Assembly: GCF_902506605.1 (NCBI RefSeq)
Contig: NZ_LR733979.1
Coordinates: 1,129,024-1,193,023 of the forward strand
Direction: 5' to 3'
Source of the DNA: Sphingomonas sp. AX6
GTDB taxonomy: Bacteria; Pseudomonadota; Alphaproteobacteria; Sphingomonadales; Sphingomonadaceae
Length of the DNA: 64,000 nt
The position numbers were made by a program, and so were the translations under genes. Positions 56,521 to 64,000 of this stretch are shown here, one piece after another (positions within the stretch are counted from its first letter, which is position 1; every line of letters begins with the position of its first letter). The notes beneath the pieces were generated by a model. It had not been told where the DNA came from. It searched no databases and was given only the letters and a program-made list of their open reading frames with translations.

Positions 56521-57576
56521 ATGTACCGCTTATCCCTTGCCCTGATCGCCGTTGCCGCTCCCGCTTGTTCGCAGCCTGTGCCCGACACCCCGCGCGCCGA
56601 AGCCGCCCGTATCGAGACTCGCGGCCTCGACGCCGCGACCATGGCGAGCACCGTTGCAGCTGCCGAACGTCTGCCGCGGCTCCATTCGATGGTGATCGCA
56701 CGACATGGCCAGACGATTGCCGAACACCGGTTTCGCGGGCCGAGCCTCGACACGCCGGTCAACATCAAGTCCGCATCCAAGACCATCCTTGCCACGCTGA
56801 CCGGCATCGCGATCGAACGCGGCGTGCTGACCGGCGCGGACCAGAAGATCGCGCCCGTGCTGCGTGCCGACCTTCCGGCCAATCCCGACCCGCGGCTGGC
56901 CGATATCGATGTCGGCGATCTGCTGTCGATGCGCGCCGGGCTCGATCGCACCTCGGGCGCCAATTACGGGGCCTGGGTCGCGAGCCCCAATTGGGTGCGC
57001 TATGCCTTGGCGCGTCCGTTCGTGGACGAACCCGGCGGACGGATGCTCTATTCCACCGGCACTTCGCATTTGATGTCTGCCGTTCTGACCCGCGCATCGG
57101 GGCGTAGCACCCACGCGCTGGCGAACGACTGGCTGGCGGAGCCGCTCGGCATCCGCATCCCCGAATGGCCGCGCGACGCGCAGGGGGTTTATTTCGGCGG
57201 CAACGACATGCTGATGTCGCCAAAGGGCCTGCTGCGCTTCGGCGAGATGATCCGCCAAGGCGGCACGATCGACGGCAGGCGCGTTGTCCCCGCCGATTGG
57301 ATCGCGACGAGCTGGCAATCACGCGGGACGTCGCCGTGGAGCGGCAATGGCTATGGCTATGGTTGGTTCACCAAAACCTCGTCGGGTCACGACGTCCATT
57401 TCGCCTGGGGCTATGGCGGGCAGATGCTGTTCATCGTTCCCGATCTTAGCCTGAGCGTAGTGATGATTTCCAACCCCAATCCGCATCCCCGCGCCGAAAG
57501 CCATTTGCCCGAACTCCACGCGTTGCTCGATCAGGGAATCGTACCCGCGGCGATTCGCGGGTCAGGGGGCGCTTGA
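56521..57576 (+). CDS. Class C beta-lactamase-family serine hydrolase, putative lipoprotein
   Basis: The 351-residue protein has a signal ending in a possible lipobox APAC (C16). The SxxK motif is S84-AS-K87 and the YxN-equivalent is Y177-S-T in RMLYSTGTSHLMSAVL. HFAWGYGGQMLFIVP gives the third motif region. This pattern is that of esterase EstB or D-aminopeptidase-type members rather than AmpC. The substrate is unknown. Its stop overlaps the -35 box proposed for the tRNA promoter. Confidence 0.85.
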   Translation: MYRLSLALIAVAAPACSQPVPDTPRAEAARIETRGLDAATMASTVAAAERLPRLHSMVIARHGQTIAEHRFRGPSLDTPVNIKSASKTILATLTGIAIERGVLTGADQKIAPVLRADLPANPDPRLADIDVGDLLSMRAGLDRTSGANYGAWVASPNWVRYALARPFVDEPGGRMLYSTGTSHLMSAVLTRASGRSTHALANDWLAEPLGIRIPEWPRDAQGVYFGGNDMLMSPKGLLRFGEMIRQGGTIDGRRVVPADWIATSWQSRGTSPWSGNGYGYGWFTKTSSGHDVHFAWGYGGQMLFIVPDLSLSVVMISNPNPHPRAESHLPELHALLDQGIVPAAIRGSGGA

Positions 57577-57600
57577 CTAAAGCCGCGCGGCGGCTAATCC
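57573..57600 (+). promoter_or_regulatory. Sigma-70 promoter of tRNA-Gly
   Basis: TTGACT at 57573-57578 and TAATCC at 57595-57600 are 16 bases apart, placing the transcript start about six bases before the tRNA. The -35 box overlaps the stop codon of the upstream hydrolase gene. Confidence 0.5.
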
Positions 57601-57612
57601 GGCGCTTGTCAG

Positions 57613-57686
57613 GCGGGTATGATGTAATGGTAGCCTGTCAGCTTCCCATGCTGAACGCGCGGGTTCGATTCCCGCTACCCGCTCCA
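57613..57686 (+). tRNA. tRNA-Gly (anticodon CCC)
   Basis: The 74-base cloverleaf has acceptor arms GCGGGTA / TACCCGC, discriminator T, encoded CCA, D-loop with AATGGTAG, anticodon stem TCAGC/GCTGA with loop TTCCCAT, and T-arm GCGGG-TTCGATT-CCCGC. It reads GGG codons. Confidence 0.97.
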
Positions 57687-57733
57687 GCCGCGATCCACGA
57701 TTTAGCAAAGCTAGATCGAGAAAAGATCGCGGC

Positions 57734-57780
57734 CGGTCGGCGGGGCCAAAAGCCCCGACCGACGACGCGGCTTCGCCGCG
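57734..57780. terminator. Two hairpins between tRNA-Gly and dinB
   Basis: CGGTCGGCGGGGC pairs with GCCCCGACCG around CAAAA (57734-57761), followed by CGCGGC-TTC-GCCGCG (57766-57780). They can end both the tRNA and the convergent dinB transcripts. Neither has a long T tract, so efficiency is uncertain. Confidence 0.5.
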
Positions 57781-57803
57781 GCGCGCCTTTCATACCTCGT
57801 TCC

Positions 57804-58874
57804 CTACGCCTCGATCAGATCGAACAAACTATGTCCACGCGCCTCAATCGGCGTCAGGCTGCTCAGCGTCACGCCCACCAGCCGCACCGGCATTTCGAGC
57901 GGATAAAGTGTTGCGACCAACGTCAGCGCAGCATCGTGGAGTTCGGCGCGCGAAGCCACCGGGTCGGTTAGCGTGCGGCTGCGGGTGACGATGCGGAAAT
58001 CGCGATATTTCGCCTTTACCGTCACCGTGCGCCCGCTGGTCTGCTTGGCTTCGCACCAGTCCCAGACATCGTCGGCCATCCGCAGCAACGGCTCCTCGAC
58101 CGCCGCCGGGGTCGCGGCATCGTCGAACAGGGTGGTTTCCGAGCCTGAGGATTTGCGGACGCGGTTGGCGCGCACCGGGCGATCGTCCTGTCCGCGCGCG
58201 ATGCGGTGATACCAGTCGCCTGCCTTGCCGAAGCGCGCTTGCAGATAGGCGAGGTCGTGCGCCTTCAAATCTGCGCCGGTGAAGATGCCCAACCGGTTCA
58301 TCTTTTCCGCGGTGCGTGGGCCGACGCCGTGAAAGCGTTCGACCGGCAGCGCCGCGACGAATGCCTCTCCGCGTCCCGGCGGAATGACGCATTGGCCGTT
58401 GGGCTTGTTCTGATCCGAGGCGAGTTTGGCGAGAAATTTGTTGTACGAAATGCCCGCCGACGCGGTGAGGCCGGTGTCGGCGAAGATACGCGCTCGAATT
58501 TCCTCGGCCGTGGCGGTCGCGCTATCCAGTCCGCGCCGGTTTTCGGTGACGTCGAGATAGGCTTCGTCGAGGCTCAACGGTTCGACATGTTCGGTATAGT
58601 CGAGGAATACGCCGCGAATTTGCTGTGATACCGATTTGTACACGTCGAACCGCGATTTGACGAAAATCAGGTCGGGGCAGCGCCGCCGCGCGGTGACCGA
58701 CGGCATCGCGGACCGGACGCCGAAGGTGCGCGCTTCATAGCTGGCGGCGGCGACCACGCCTCGCGCGCTGGACCCACCGACCGCGACGGGTTTGCCGCGA
58801 AGCTCGGGATGGTCGCGCTGTTCGACCGACGCGAAGAAGGCGTCCATGTCGACATGGATGATCTTGCGGGTCAT
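57804..58874 (-). CDS. dinB: DNA polymerase IV
   Basis: The 356-residue Y-family polymerase starts RKIIHVDMDAFFASVEQRD, with the first catalytic Asp, and carries SLDEAYLDVTEN with the other acidic residues. A helix-hairpin-helix (GVGPRTAEKMNRLGI) and little finger domain follow. No C-terminal beta-clamp peptide of canonical form is obvious; the end is EARGHSLFDLIEA, where LFDL may serve. It does error-prone translesion synthesis. It is alone on its strand. Confidence 0.96.
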   Translation of the reverse strand: MTRKIIHVDMDAFFASVEQRDHPELRGKPVAVGGSSARGVVAAASYEARTFGVRSAMPSVTARRRCPDLIFVKSRFDVYKSVSQQIRGVFLDYTEHVEPLSLDEAYLDVTENRRGLDSATATAEEIRARIFADTGLTASAGISYNKFLAKLASDQNKPNGQCVIPPGRGEAFVAALPVERFHGVGPRTAEKMNRLGIFTGADLKAHDLAYLQARFGKAGDWYHRIARGQDDRPVRANRVRKSSGSETTLFDDAATPAAVEEPLLRMADDVWDWCEAKQTSGRTVTVKAKYRDFRIVTRSRTLTDPVASRAELHDAALTLVATLYPLEMPVRLVGVTLSSLTPIEARGHSLFDLIEA

Positions 58875-58968
58875 GGCGCACAGGTTATGTCGTGGCGCGG
58901 GAGCAGGCGCAATGTTCTTGTTAGGTTCTGGTCTTTGCCCGGGATTGGGTGGGGAGAGGGAGGCGTCC

Positions 58969-59724
58969 CTAAATCCCGCCGCGCGTGAAATCGCGACCTT
59001 CGGTTTGCAGCCGCGCGATCAGATCATCCGTGCACCTGTTGATCACCATCTGCTCGGTCGCCCGCACCACAAAATTCGCGCCGACCTGACCTTCGCGGAA
59101 AAAGGGATAGCTGCCGATCGACACGCCTTCGTGCGCGCGCTCGACCTCGCGCAGCGTGTCGGCGATTTCGCTTTCGGCGACCCAGCAGCCGATGGTCTCC
59201 GACAGCACCGGTAGCCCGCCCTCCAGCGTGCCGGTCAATGCGTCGAGCATCCCTGCGGTAATGTGCGGCACACCGGCCATGACGAACAGGTTTTCGATTT
59301 TGATGCCCGGCGCGCCCGACATGCGGTTGGGGATCAGTTCCGCACCCTCCGGCACGCGCGCCATGCGCAGCCGAGCCTCGGTCAGACCGCCGCGCGTTTC
59401 GTAATATGCCGTCAGCGTCGCGCGCGCCTGTTCGTGGATCGCGACGGGGACGCCCAGCGCGGCGGCGATCGCATCGACCGTGATATCGTCGTGCGTCGGG
59501 CCGATCCCGCCGGTGGTGAAGCAATAATCGTTGCGCGACCGCAGCCCGTTGACCGCCTCGACGATCGCGGCTTGCGTATCGCCGACCACGCGGACCTCCG
59601 CCAGTCGAATGCCCTGGACGTTCAGCCAGCTCGCAAGCTGGGCGATATTCTTGTCCTGGGTCCGCCCCGACAGGATTTCATCGCCGATGACGACCAGGGC
59701 GGCGGTCCAGATGCGCGTGTTCAT
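58969..59724 (-). CDS. CinA-type molybdopterin-binding domain protein
   Basis: The 251-residue protein corresponds to the N-terminal MoCF_biosynth half of CinA/competence-damage proteins: ALVVIGDEILSGRTQDKN, VRVVGDTQAAIVEAV, FTTGGIGPTHDDIT and NRMSGAPGIKIENLFVMAGVP. The C-terminal nicotinamide-nucleotide amidase domain of full CinA is absent. It may be a nucleotide pyrophosphatase. It is divergent from map with 55 bases between. Confidence 0.87.
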   Translation of the reverse strand: MNTRIWTAALVVIGDEILSGRTQDKNIAQLASWLNVQGIRLAEVRVVGDTQAAIVEAVNGLRSRNDYCFTTGGIGPTHDDITVDAIAAALGVPVAIHEQARATLTAYYETRGGLTEARLRMARVPEGAELIPNRMSGAPGIKIENLFVMAGVPHITAGMLDALTGTLEGGLPVLSETIGCWVAESEIADTLREVERAHEGVSIGSYPFFREGQVGANFVVRATEQMVINRCTDDLIARLQTEGRDFTRGGI

Positions 59725-59779
59725 GGGTGTCGCTCTAGCGTATGCGGCGACTCTCGCAAAGCGGCGGAAAAGCGATTAT

Positions 59780-60613
59780 ATGGCGCGGATGACCGACTAT
59801 GTGCTTGCCGCCGACACCCCGCTCCACCGCACTGGCGCCATCCGTCTCCATGGCCCCGAAGGCTTCGAAGGCATGCGCCGCGCCGGGCGCCTTGCCGCCG
59901 ACATTCTCGATGCGCTGGCACCGCATGTCGTCCCCGGCGTGACGACGGCGGAACTAGACGATTTCGTGCGAACGCGGATGCTGGACGGCGCCAGCGTGCC
60001 CGCGACTTTGGGCTATCGCGGCTACACGCACAGCTGCTGCATCTCGATCAACCATGTCGTGTGCCACGGCATTCCCGGCGACCGGGTGCTGAAGGACGGC
60101 GACATCGTCAATATCGACGTGACCCCTCTGCTCGACGGCTGGCACGGCGATACCAGCCGCATGTATCTGGTCGGCGATGTGTCGATCAAGGCGCGGCGAC
60201 TGGTGGATGTCACCTACGAATCGCTGATGCTGGGGATCGAGCAGGCACGGCCCGGCAATCATCTGGGCGATGTCGCGCACGCGATTCAGACGCATGCCGA
60301 AAAGCACCGTTACGGCGTGGTGCGCGATTTCTGCGGGCACGGGGTGGGGCAATTGTTCCACGATGCGCCCGAAGTCGTCCATGCCGGACGTCCTGGGACC
60401 GGGCCGGAATTGAAGCCCGGCATGTTCTTCACTATCGAGCCGATGATCAATATCGGCCGCGCGGATGTGAAGGTGCTCGACGACGGATGGACGGCGGTGA
60501 CGCGCGACCGGTCGCTGTCGGCGCAGTTCGAACATTCGATCGGGATCACCGAAGATGGCTGCGAAATCTTTACGTTGAGCCCGATGGGACGCCACGCGCC
60601 GCCTTACGTTTGA
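59780..60613 (+). CDS. map: Methionine aminopeptidase, type I
   Basis: The 277-residue enzyme removes initiator methionine. The metal site is seen as D in NIDVTPLLDGWHGDTSRMY (two Asp), H in FCGHGVG, E in TIEPMI and E in QFEHSIGIT. YTHSCCISINHVVCHGIP is type I. An upstream open frame exists, but ATG 59780 or 59789 gives the family N-terminus (TDYVLAADTPLHRTGAI). A family A palindrome follows the stop by 20 bases. Confidence 0.94.
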   Translation: MARMTDYVLAADTPLHRTGAIRLHGPEGFEGMRRAGRLAADILDALAPHVVPGVTTAELDDFVRTRMLDGASVPATLGYRGYTHSCCISINHVVCHGIPGDRVLKDGDIVNIDVTPLLDGWHGDTSRMYLVGDVSIKARRLVDVTYESLMLGIEQARPGNHLGDVAHAIQTHAEKHRYGVVRDFCGHGVGQLFHDAPEVVHAGRPGTGPELKPGMFFTIEPMINIGRADVKVLDDGWTAVTRDRSLSAQFEHSIGITEDGCEIFTLSPMGRHAPPYV

Positions 60614-60633
60614 GGACCATCTCGGCTCATATC

Positions 60634-60710
60634 CCGTTCGTTTCGAGCGAAGTCGAGAAACTCGTGCTGGGGTTTTCCATGCGTTTCTCGACTTTGCTCG
60701 AAACGAATGG
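60634..60710. repeat. Intergenic palindrome, family A (copy 5)
   Basis: Same arms as the other copies, with two changes in the right arm (ACTTTGCTCG and GAATGG). It lies between map and the phosphoesterase. Confidence 0.9.
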
Positions 60711-60752
60711 AGTGTTTGGGGCACTCATCCTGCCTTTGCGCGTTGGCCCTTG

Positions 60753-61565
60753 ATGGCCACCGACGATAGCAGCGACATCGATCTTACCGACCACCGCACC
60801 GAAAGCGCGCCCTGGGACCATCTCGGTGCGAACGCGACCCGACTGTTCCATGTCAGCGACATCCATTTCGGTGCCGAGGATCGCGAGGCGCTCGACTGGT
60901 TCGCAGGGCTGGTGCGCGACGAAAAGCCTCATGCGCTGATCTTTACCGGCGACATTACGATGCGCGCGCGCGGCCATGAATTTGAAGCCGCGAGCGAGTG
61001 GTTCGAGCAATTCGACATGCCGGTGACGGTGGAGGTCGGTAATCATGATCTGCCCTATCACAACCCGCTGCTGCGCTTTGTTGCGCCGTATAAGCGTTAT
61101 CACCGGTTGGAGCGGTTGATCGAGAAACCCTTGGAAATTCAGGGCATCTCGATCGTGCCGCTCAAGACCACCGCGCGCTTCCAGTGGCGGCTCGACTGGT
61201 CGAAGGGCTATATCAGCGAAGAAGGCGTCGGGCGGGTTGTCGACAAGGTCAATGCGGTGCCCGACGACCACCTGATCTTCGTCGCGGCCCACCATCCGCT
61301 GCTGCCGGTCGCGGGAGCGGCGGGGAAGGGGGATACCAAGCGCGGACCCGAAACGCTCGATGCGCTGGCCAAGGCGGGCGCGCATGCGGTGCTGTCGGGC
61401 CATGTCCACGATCCGTTCGACGACGTCCACCGCGCGCATGGCCGCGAAGTCCGGCTGATCGGGGCGGGGACGCTGTCCGAACGCACGCGAGAGACGCAGC
61501 CGTCGTTCAACGAGATCCGCGTGAGCGGCGGCAAGTTCGAGACGATGGCGCGGTATCTGGGGTGA
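60753..61565 (+). CDS. Calcineurin-like metallophosphoesterase
   Basis: The 270-residue protein has all motifs of the two-metal phosphoesterase fold: HVSDIHFG, FTGDITMRARGHEF, EVGNHDLPYH, AAHHPLLPV and LSGHVHDPFD. It resembles CpdA-like and 3',5'-cyclic nucleotide or nucleotide-lipid hydrolases, but substrate cannot be set. There is no signal peptide. ATG 60753 is used; a TTG precedes it directly. Confidence 0.88.
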   Translation: MATDDSSDIDLTDHRTESAPWDHLGANATRLFHVSDIHFGAEDREALDWFAGLVRDEKPHALIFTGDITMRARGHEFEAASEWFEQFDMPVTVEVGNHDLPYHNPLLRFVAPYKRYHRLERLIEKPLEIQGISIVPLKTTARFQWRLDWSKGYISEEGVGRVVDKVNAVPDDHLIFVAAHHPLLPVAGAAGKGDTKRGPETLDALAKAGAHAVLSGHVHDPFDDVHRAHGREVRLIGAGTLSERTRETQPSFNEIRVSGGKFETMARYLG

Positions 61566-61578
61566 GGCAACTAAACCT

Positions 61579-61686
61579 CCGTCATCCCGGCCGACGTGCC
61601 GGGGTCCGCTAAGCCGCTCGCGGTTCACTAAATCCCGAAGCGCAAGGCGTGCCATCCGGTGGACCCCGGAACAAGCCCGGGGTGAC
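61579..61686. repeat. Intergenic palindrome, family F (copy 2)
   Basis: Arms CCGTCATCCCGGCCGACGTGCCGGGGTCC and GGACCCCGGAACAAGCCCGGGGTGAC. It fills the convergent gap between the phosphoesterase and the methyltransferase. Confidence 0.85.
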
Positions 61687-61708
61687 ACCGGCAGGCCACG
61701 TTGCCGTA

Positions 61709-62458
61709 TCAGCCCACGCGCTTCCCGATCAACGTGCCCTTGGTCCCGGCGTGCCGCAGTTCGAAATCGAAATTGGGCCAGCGGTCGCGCCAGCGTTTTG
61801 CGATGACGCGCTCTCCCGGACGCGCGGCGTCGTCGAGCATCACCGTGCCGCCGATCGAGATGCGTTCGAACAGCACCTCCGCCGATCCGCGGACGAACGG
61901 GTGGATGGTCCAGGGCGGGCCATCGATCAGCAGCAGGTCGATCGTGTCGGGCAGGTGCTTCAAATCATACCACGCCCCCGGCCAGTCGAGTTGCGCGCGC
62001 GCGAAGGGGGCGGCGTACATGTCGGCATCGACGCCATGCTCTTTCAGCCAGCCATGCGTTGCCGCGACGAAATCGGCATGCTGGTCGAAACTGGTCAGCC
62101 GACCGCCGCCGTTCAGCGACAGGGCCTTGGCCAGGATCAGGCTCGACGCGCCCGATCCCAGTTCGACCACATTGGCCGGACGCGCGGCCTCGATATGATC
62201 GACCAGTAAGTGGAGCAGGCCGGTATCGGCTTTCCAGCTCCCCAGATTGGGCAGCGCGTCGGCAGGCAGGCCCAACCGCGCAAGCAGCGCCGCCTTTGCC
62301 GCCTTGGTCCCGCCCGACAGGCTCTTGGCCAGCCACGGCCACTGGATCAGGGCCCAGCCGACCACGGTCGCCTTGTCCGCCACCTTGCGCGGCAGGTCTT
62401 CGGGCCACGCACCTGAATCGGGCAACGTGAAGAGGCGGGTCTGTTCGCGCGATGTCAT
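61709..62458 (-). CDS. Class I SAM-dependent methyltransferase-like protein
   Basis: The 249-residue protein has a Rossmann-type core with NVVELGSGASSLILAKAL (motif I), TSFDQHADFVAATHGWL (motif II) and IDLLLIDGPPWTI (motif IV), as in O-methyltransferase-like families. An N-terminal helical part of about 80 residues precedes it. ATG 62458 is chosen. The longer frame upstream includes a terminator, so it is rejected. The substrate is unknown. Confidence 0.8.
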   Translation of the reverse strand: MTSREQTRLFTLPDSGAWPEDLPRKVADKATVVGWALIQWPWLAKSLSGGTKAAKAALLARLGLPADALPNLGSWKADTGLLHLLVDHIEAARPANVVELGSGASSLILAKALSLNGGGRLTSFDQHADFVAATHGWLKEHGVDADMYAAPFARAQLDWPGAWYDLKHLPDTIDLLLIDGPPWTIHPFVRGSAEVLFERISIGGTVMLDDAARPGERVIAKRWRDRWPNFDFELRHAGTKGTLIGKRVG

Positions 62459-62485
62459 CGGTGGGTACGGAGCCGCTGAATAGCA

Positions 62486-62522
62486 AAAGGGGGACGGCCC
62501 GCGTGGACCGTCCCCCTTCATT
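62486..62522 (-). terminator. Terminator of the autotransporter gene
   Basis: GGGGGACGG and CCGTCCCCC form the stem with a nine-base loop. On the minus strand it is followed by CTTTTGC, 38 bases after the autotransporter stop. It may also work on the plus strand. Confidence 0.82.
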
Positions 62523-62559
62523 TTGCAAGCCGGTTGAGACGGGCGAGCGATCCGCCGCG

Positions 62560-64000
62560 TCAGAAGCGGAACGTGACCGTGCCCTTATACGCCTGGTTGC
62601 TGACGTCCTTGCGCTCGATCGTCGTTTCCGCTTCGACCGCGAAGCTGATGCGATCGGTGCCGAAGGCGACGCCGCCCGACACTTCGGCCCAGTCGCGATC
62701 GGTGCCCGGCAGCGCGATCAGCGCCTGGGGGCCGACCCCGCCGCGGAAGTTCGCGCCGAAGAAGGCAGGGCGATCCTCGAACTCATGGACGTAGTTCGCG
62801 GTGACATAGGGACGGAACGCGCCGGTCGTGACCTTTGCCGTGGCACCGGCGCGGCCCTGGAAGCTGTCGAACGTCCCCAGGTCATACTGGAGCGCCGGAC
62901 CGCCGCCGCGTTCCACAGTGTCGGTGAACTCGATACGGCTGACCCGTGCCGAGGCGCGCGGAGTCAGCGAGAAGCCACCGCCGCCCATGTCGAAGCCGAT
63001 ACCCGCTTCGGACTGGAAGGCGAAGGCACGGTCGGTCGCGCGGAGATCGAACGAGGTGGCACCAACCGGAACCTGGCGGCTGGTATCGACCTCGAAGACC
63101 CCGGCAGAGACCATCGCGTCGAGTTTAAGCCGACCGAGCATGGCGGTGCCGTACAGCGTGCCCTGAACCAACTGGCTCGACGCATTCTGGGTCGGGACTA
63201 CGGTGTTTCCGTCCAGATCGCTGTAGGTCATCGCGAAGCCCAGCGTGGACACATCGTCCGGGAATGCCTCGACACCGGCGGCGATGAAATAGCCGTCGAA
63301 ATCGCCGCGACCAGTGGGCGTTGCGGTGGGCAGTCCCATACCCTTACCGTCGATATAGCCGCCCGCCAGATAGATGGCGACGCTATCGGGTAGTACGCCC
63401 TGCTGCACGGTCATGCCGTTGCCCACGTCCGACTGAATGTCGCTTGCCAGGTTCGACGTGGCGAGCGAGGCCAGTTGCACCGGCTTGCCGTACATGGCGA
63501 CGGTGCCGCCTGCATTGGCCTGGCCACTGCCGAGCATCCGGTTGCGGATGAAACGCGACGTCGTGTCGGTCGCAACGATCCCCTGCATCGCGCCTGCGTT
63601 CTGCGCGTGGGGTGCGAACCCTTCGAGTTGCGAGCGGATCGTCGCCTGGTTTTGGAGATCGAGTTCGCCGTACAGGTCGGCGAAGCGATCATATTGCCCG
63701 CGATTCTGGTCCAGCAGGCGGGCAAATTCCAACTGGATGGGTGACGAACGATCGACGACGTTGCCGTAGAGCCCTGCCTCGATCTCCATCTGTACGCTGT
63801 TGGCCGAATAGGTGAAGCGCGGGGTCAGGATCGCACTGAAGGCCGCACCCGGCATGAAGGTTCCGGTCACGCCGCCTTGCGCGGTCAGGATCGTGTAGCG
63901 CTGATTGTCGCGAAGACGAAACCCCGAAACTGGCGCGAAGCCGACGAAACCGCCGATGTTCGCGCGCCCCGGCTGACCGCTTCCGGCCGCTACCGCGACC
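62560..64000 (-). CDS. Autotransporter domain protein (N-terminus outside window)
   Basis: The frame is open to the right edge, so at least 479 residues of the C-terminal part are present. RDNQRYTILTAQGGVTGTF is the end-of-passenger motif found before autotransporter barrels. The last about 280 residues form the beta-barrel (GRGDFDGYFIAAGVEAFPDDVSTLGFAMTYSDLDG onward), ending in TVTFRF with the terminal Phe. It is a type V secreted surface protein; the passenger that would tell its role is outside the window. A GTG at 63870 is internal, not the start. Confidence 0.9.
   Translation of the reverse strand, partial: VAVAAGSGQPGRANIGGFVGFAPVSGFRLRDNQRYTILTAQGGVTGTFMPGAAFSAILTPRFTYSANSVQMEIEAGLYGNVVDRSSPIQLEFARLLDQNRGQYDRFADLYGELDLQNQATIRSQLEGFAPHAQNAGAMQGIVATDTTSRFIRNRMLGSGQANAGGTVAMYGKPVQLASLATSNLASDIQSDVGNGMTVQQGVLPDSVAIYLAGGYIDGKGMGLPTATPTGRGDFDGYFIAAGVEAFPDDVSTLGFAMTYSDLDGNTVVPTQNASSQLVQGTLYGTAMLGRLKLDAMVSAGVFEVDTSRQVPVGATSFDLRATDRAFAFQSEAGIGFDMGGGGFSLTPRASARVSRIEFTDTVERGGGPALQYDLGTFDSFQGRAGATAKVTTGAFRPYVTANYVHEFEDRPAFFGANFRGGVGPQALIALPGTDRDWAEVSGGVAFGTDRISFAVEAETTIERKDVSNQAYKGTVTFRF

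Noticed and set aside
57613..57803. Integration site of a mobile element at tRNA-Gly
   Set aside because: No integrase is nearby, and I see no second copy of the tRNA 3' end in the window.

Overview
This window is GC-rich bacterial chromosome from an alphaproteobacterium, most likely a Sphingomonas-like member of the Sphingomonadales. Pointers are a GcrA cell-cycle regulator, a large TonB-dependent receptor of the sphingomonad/caulobacter type, the metZ-apaG and argD-argF-hslO gene orders, and many short overlapping operons with ATGA or GTGA junctions. Almost all the DNA is coding. No insertion sequence, prophage, integrase or CRISPR array is visible.

The left 13.3 kb is one accessory metabolic locus for plant galactan. 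A TonB-dependent receptor and a GH53 endo-beta-1,4-galactanase act at the envelope, a secreted GH2 beta-galactosidase releases galactose, and an SSS-family sodium symporter imports it. An IlvD/Edd-type sugar-acid dehydratase, 2-dehydro-3-deoxygalactonokinase and 2-dehydro-3-deoxy-6-phosphogalactonate aldolase form the lower De Ley-Doudoroff pathway to pyruvate and glyceraldehyde 3-phosphate. A FadR-type GntR regulator is divergent to the transporter. An MHS-family transporter, cut by the left edge, closes the cluster. Galactose dehydrogenase and lactonase are not in view. Three promoter regions of the locus share an AT-rich motif with a TATGAT core.

From 13.5 kb onward most genes are housekeeping: gamma-glutamyltransferase, aconitase acnA, recO, leuB, metZ, apaG, parE, gcrA, argD, argF, hslO, queC, queE, lipB, hemF, purK, purE, glnA, glnB, tRNA-Gly(CCC), dinB and map. 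Between them lie envelope and sugar-modification genes (polysaccharide deacetylase with a FemAB-like acyltransferase; a GT2-GtrA fusion facing a GT39 enzyme), a TadE/TadG-like pair, two beta-lactamase-fold serine hydrolases, and several small secreted proteins of unknown function. The right edge cuts an autotransporter.

The non-coding DNA is more unusual than the genes. Fourteen intergenic positions carry long imperfect palindromes in a few sequence families, with conserved arms and variable loops. They often sit within a few bases of a stop codon, a ribosome binding site or a start codon. The stretch upstream of queC can fold into nested hairpins followed by two terminator-like hairpins. It is either an undescribed small RNA or a cis-acting leader for queuosine synthesis. 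A methionine-rich lipoprotein of 89 residues is the least explained protein. I see no clear new defence or mobile system here.
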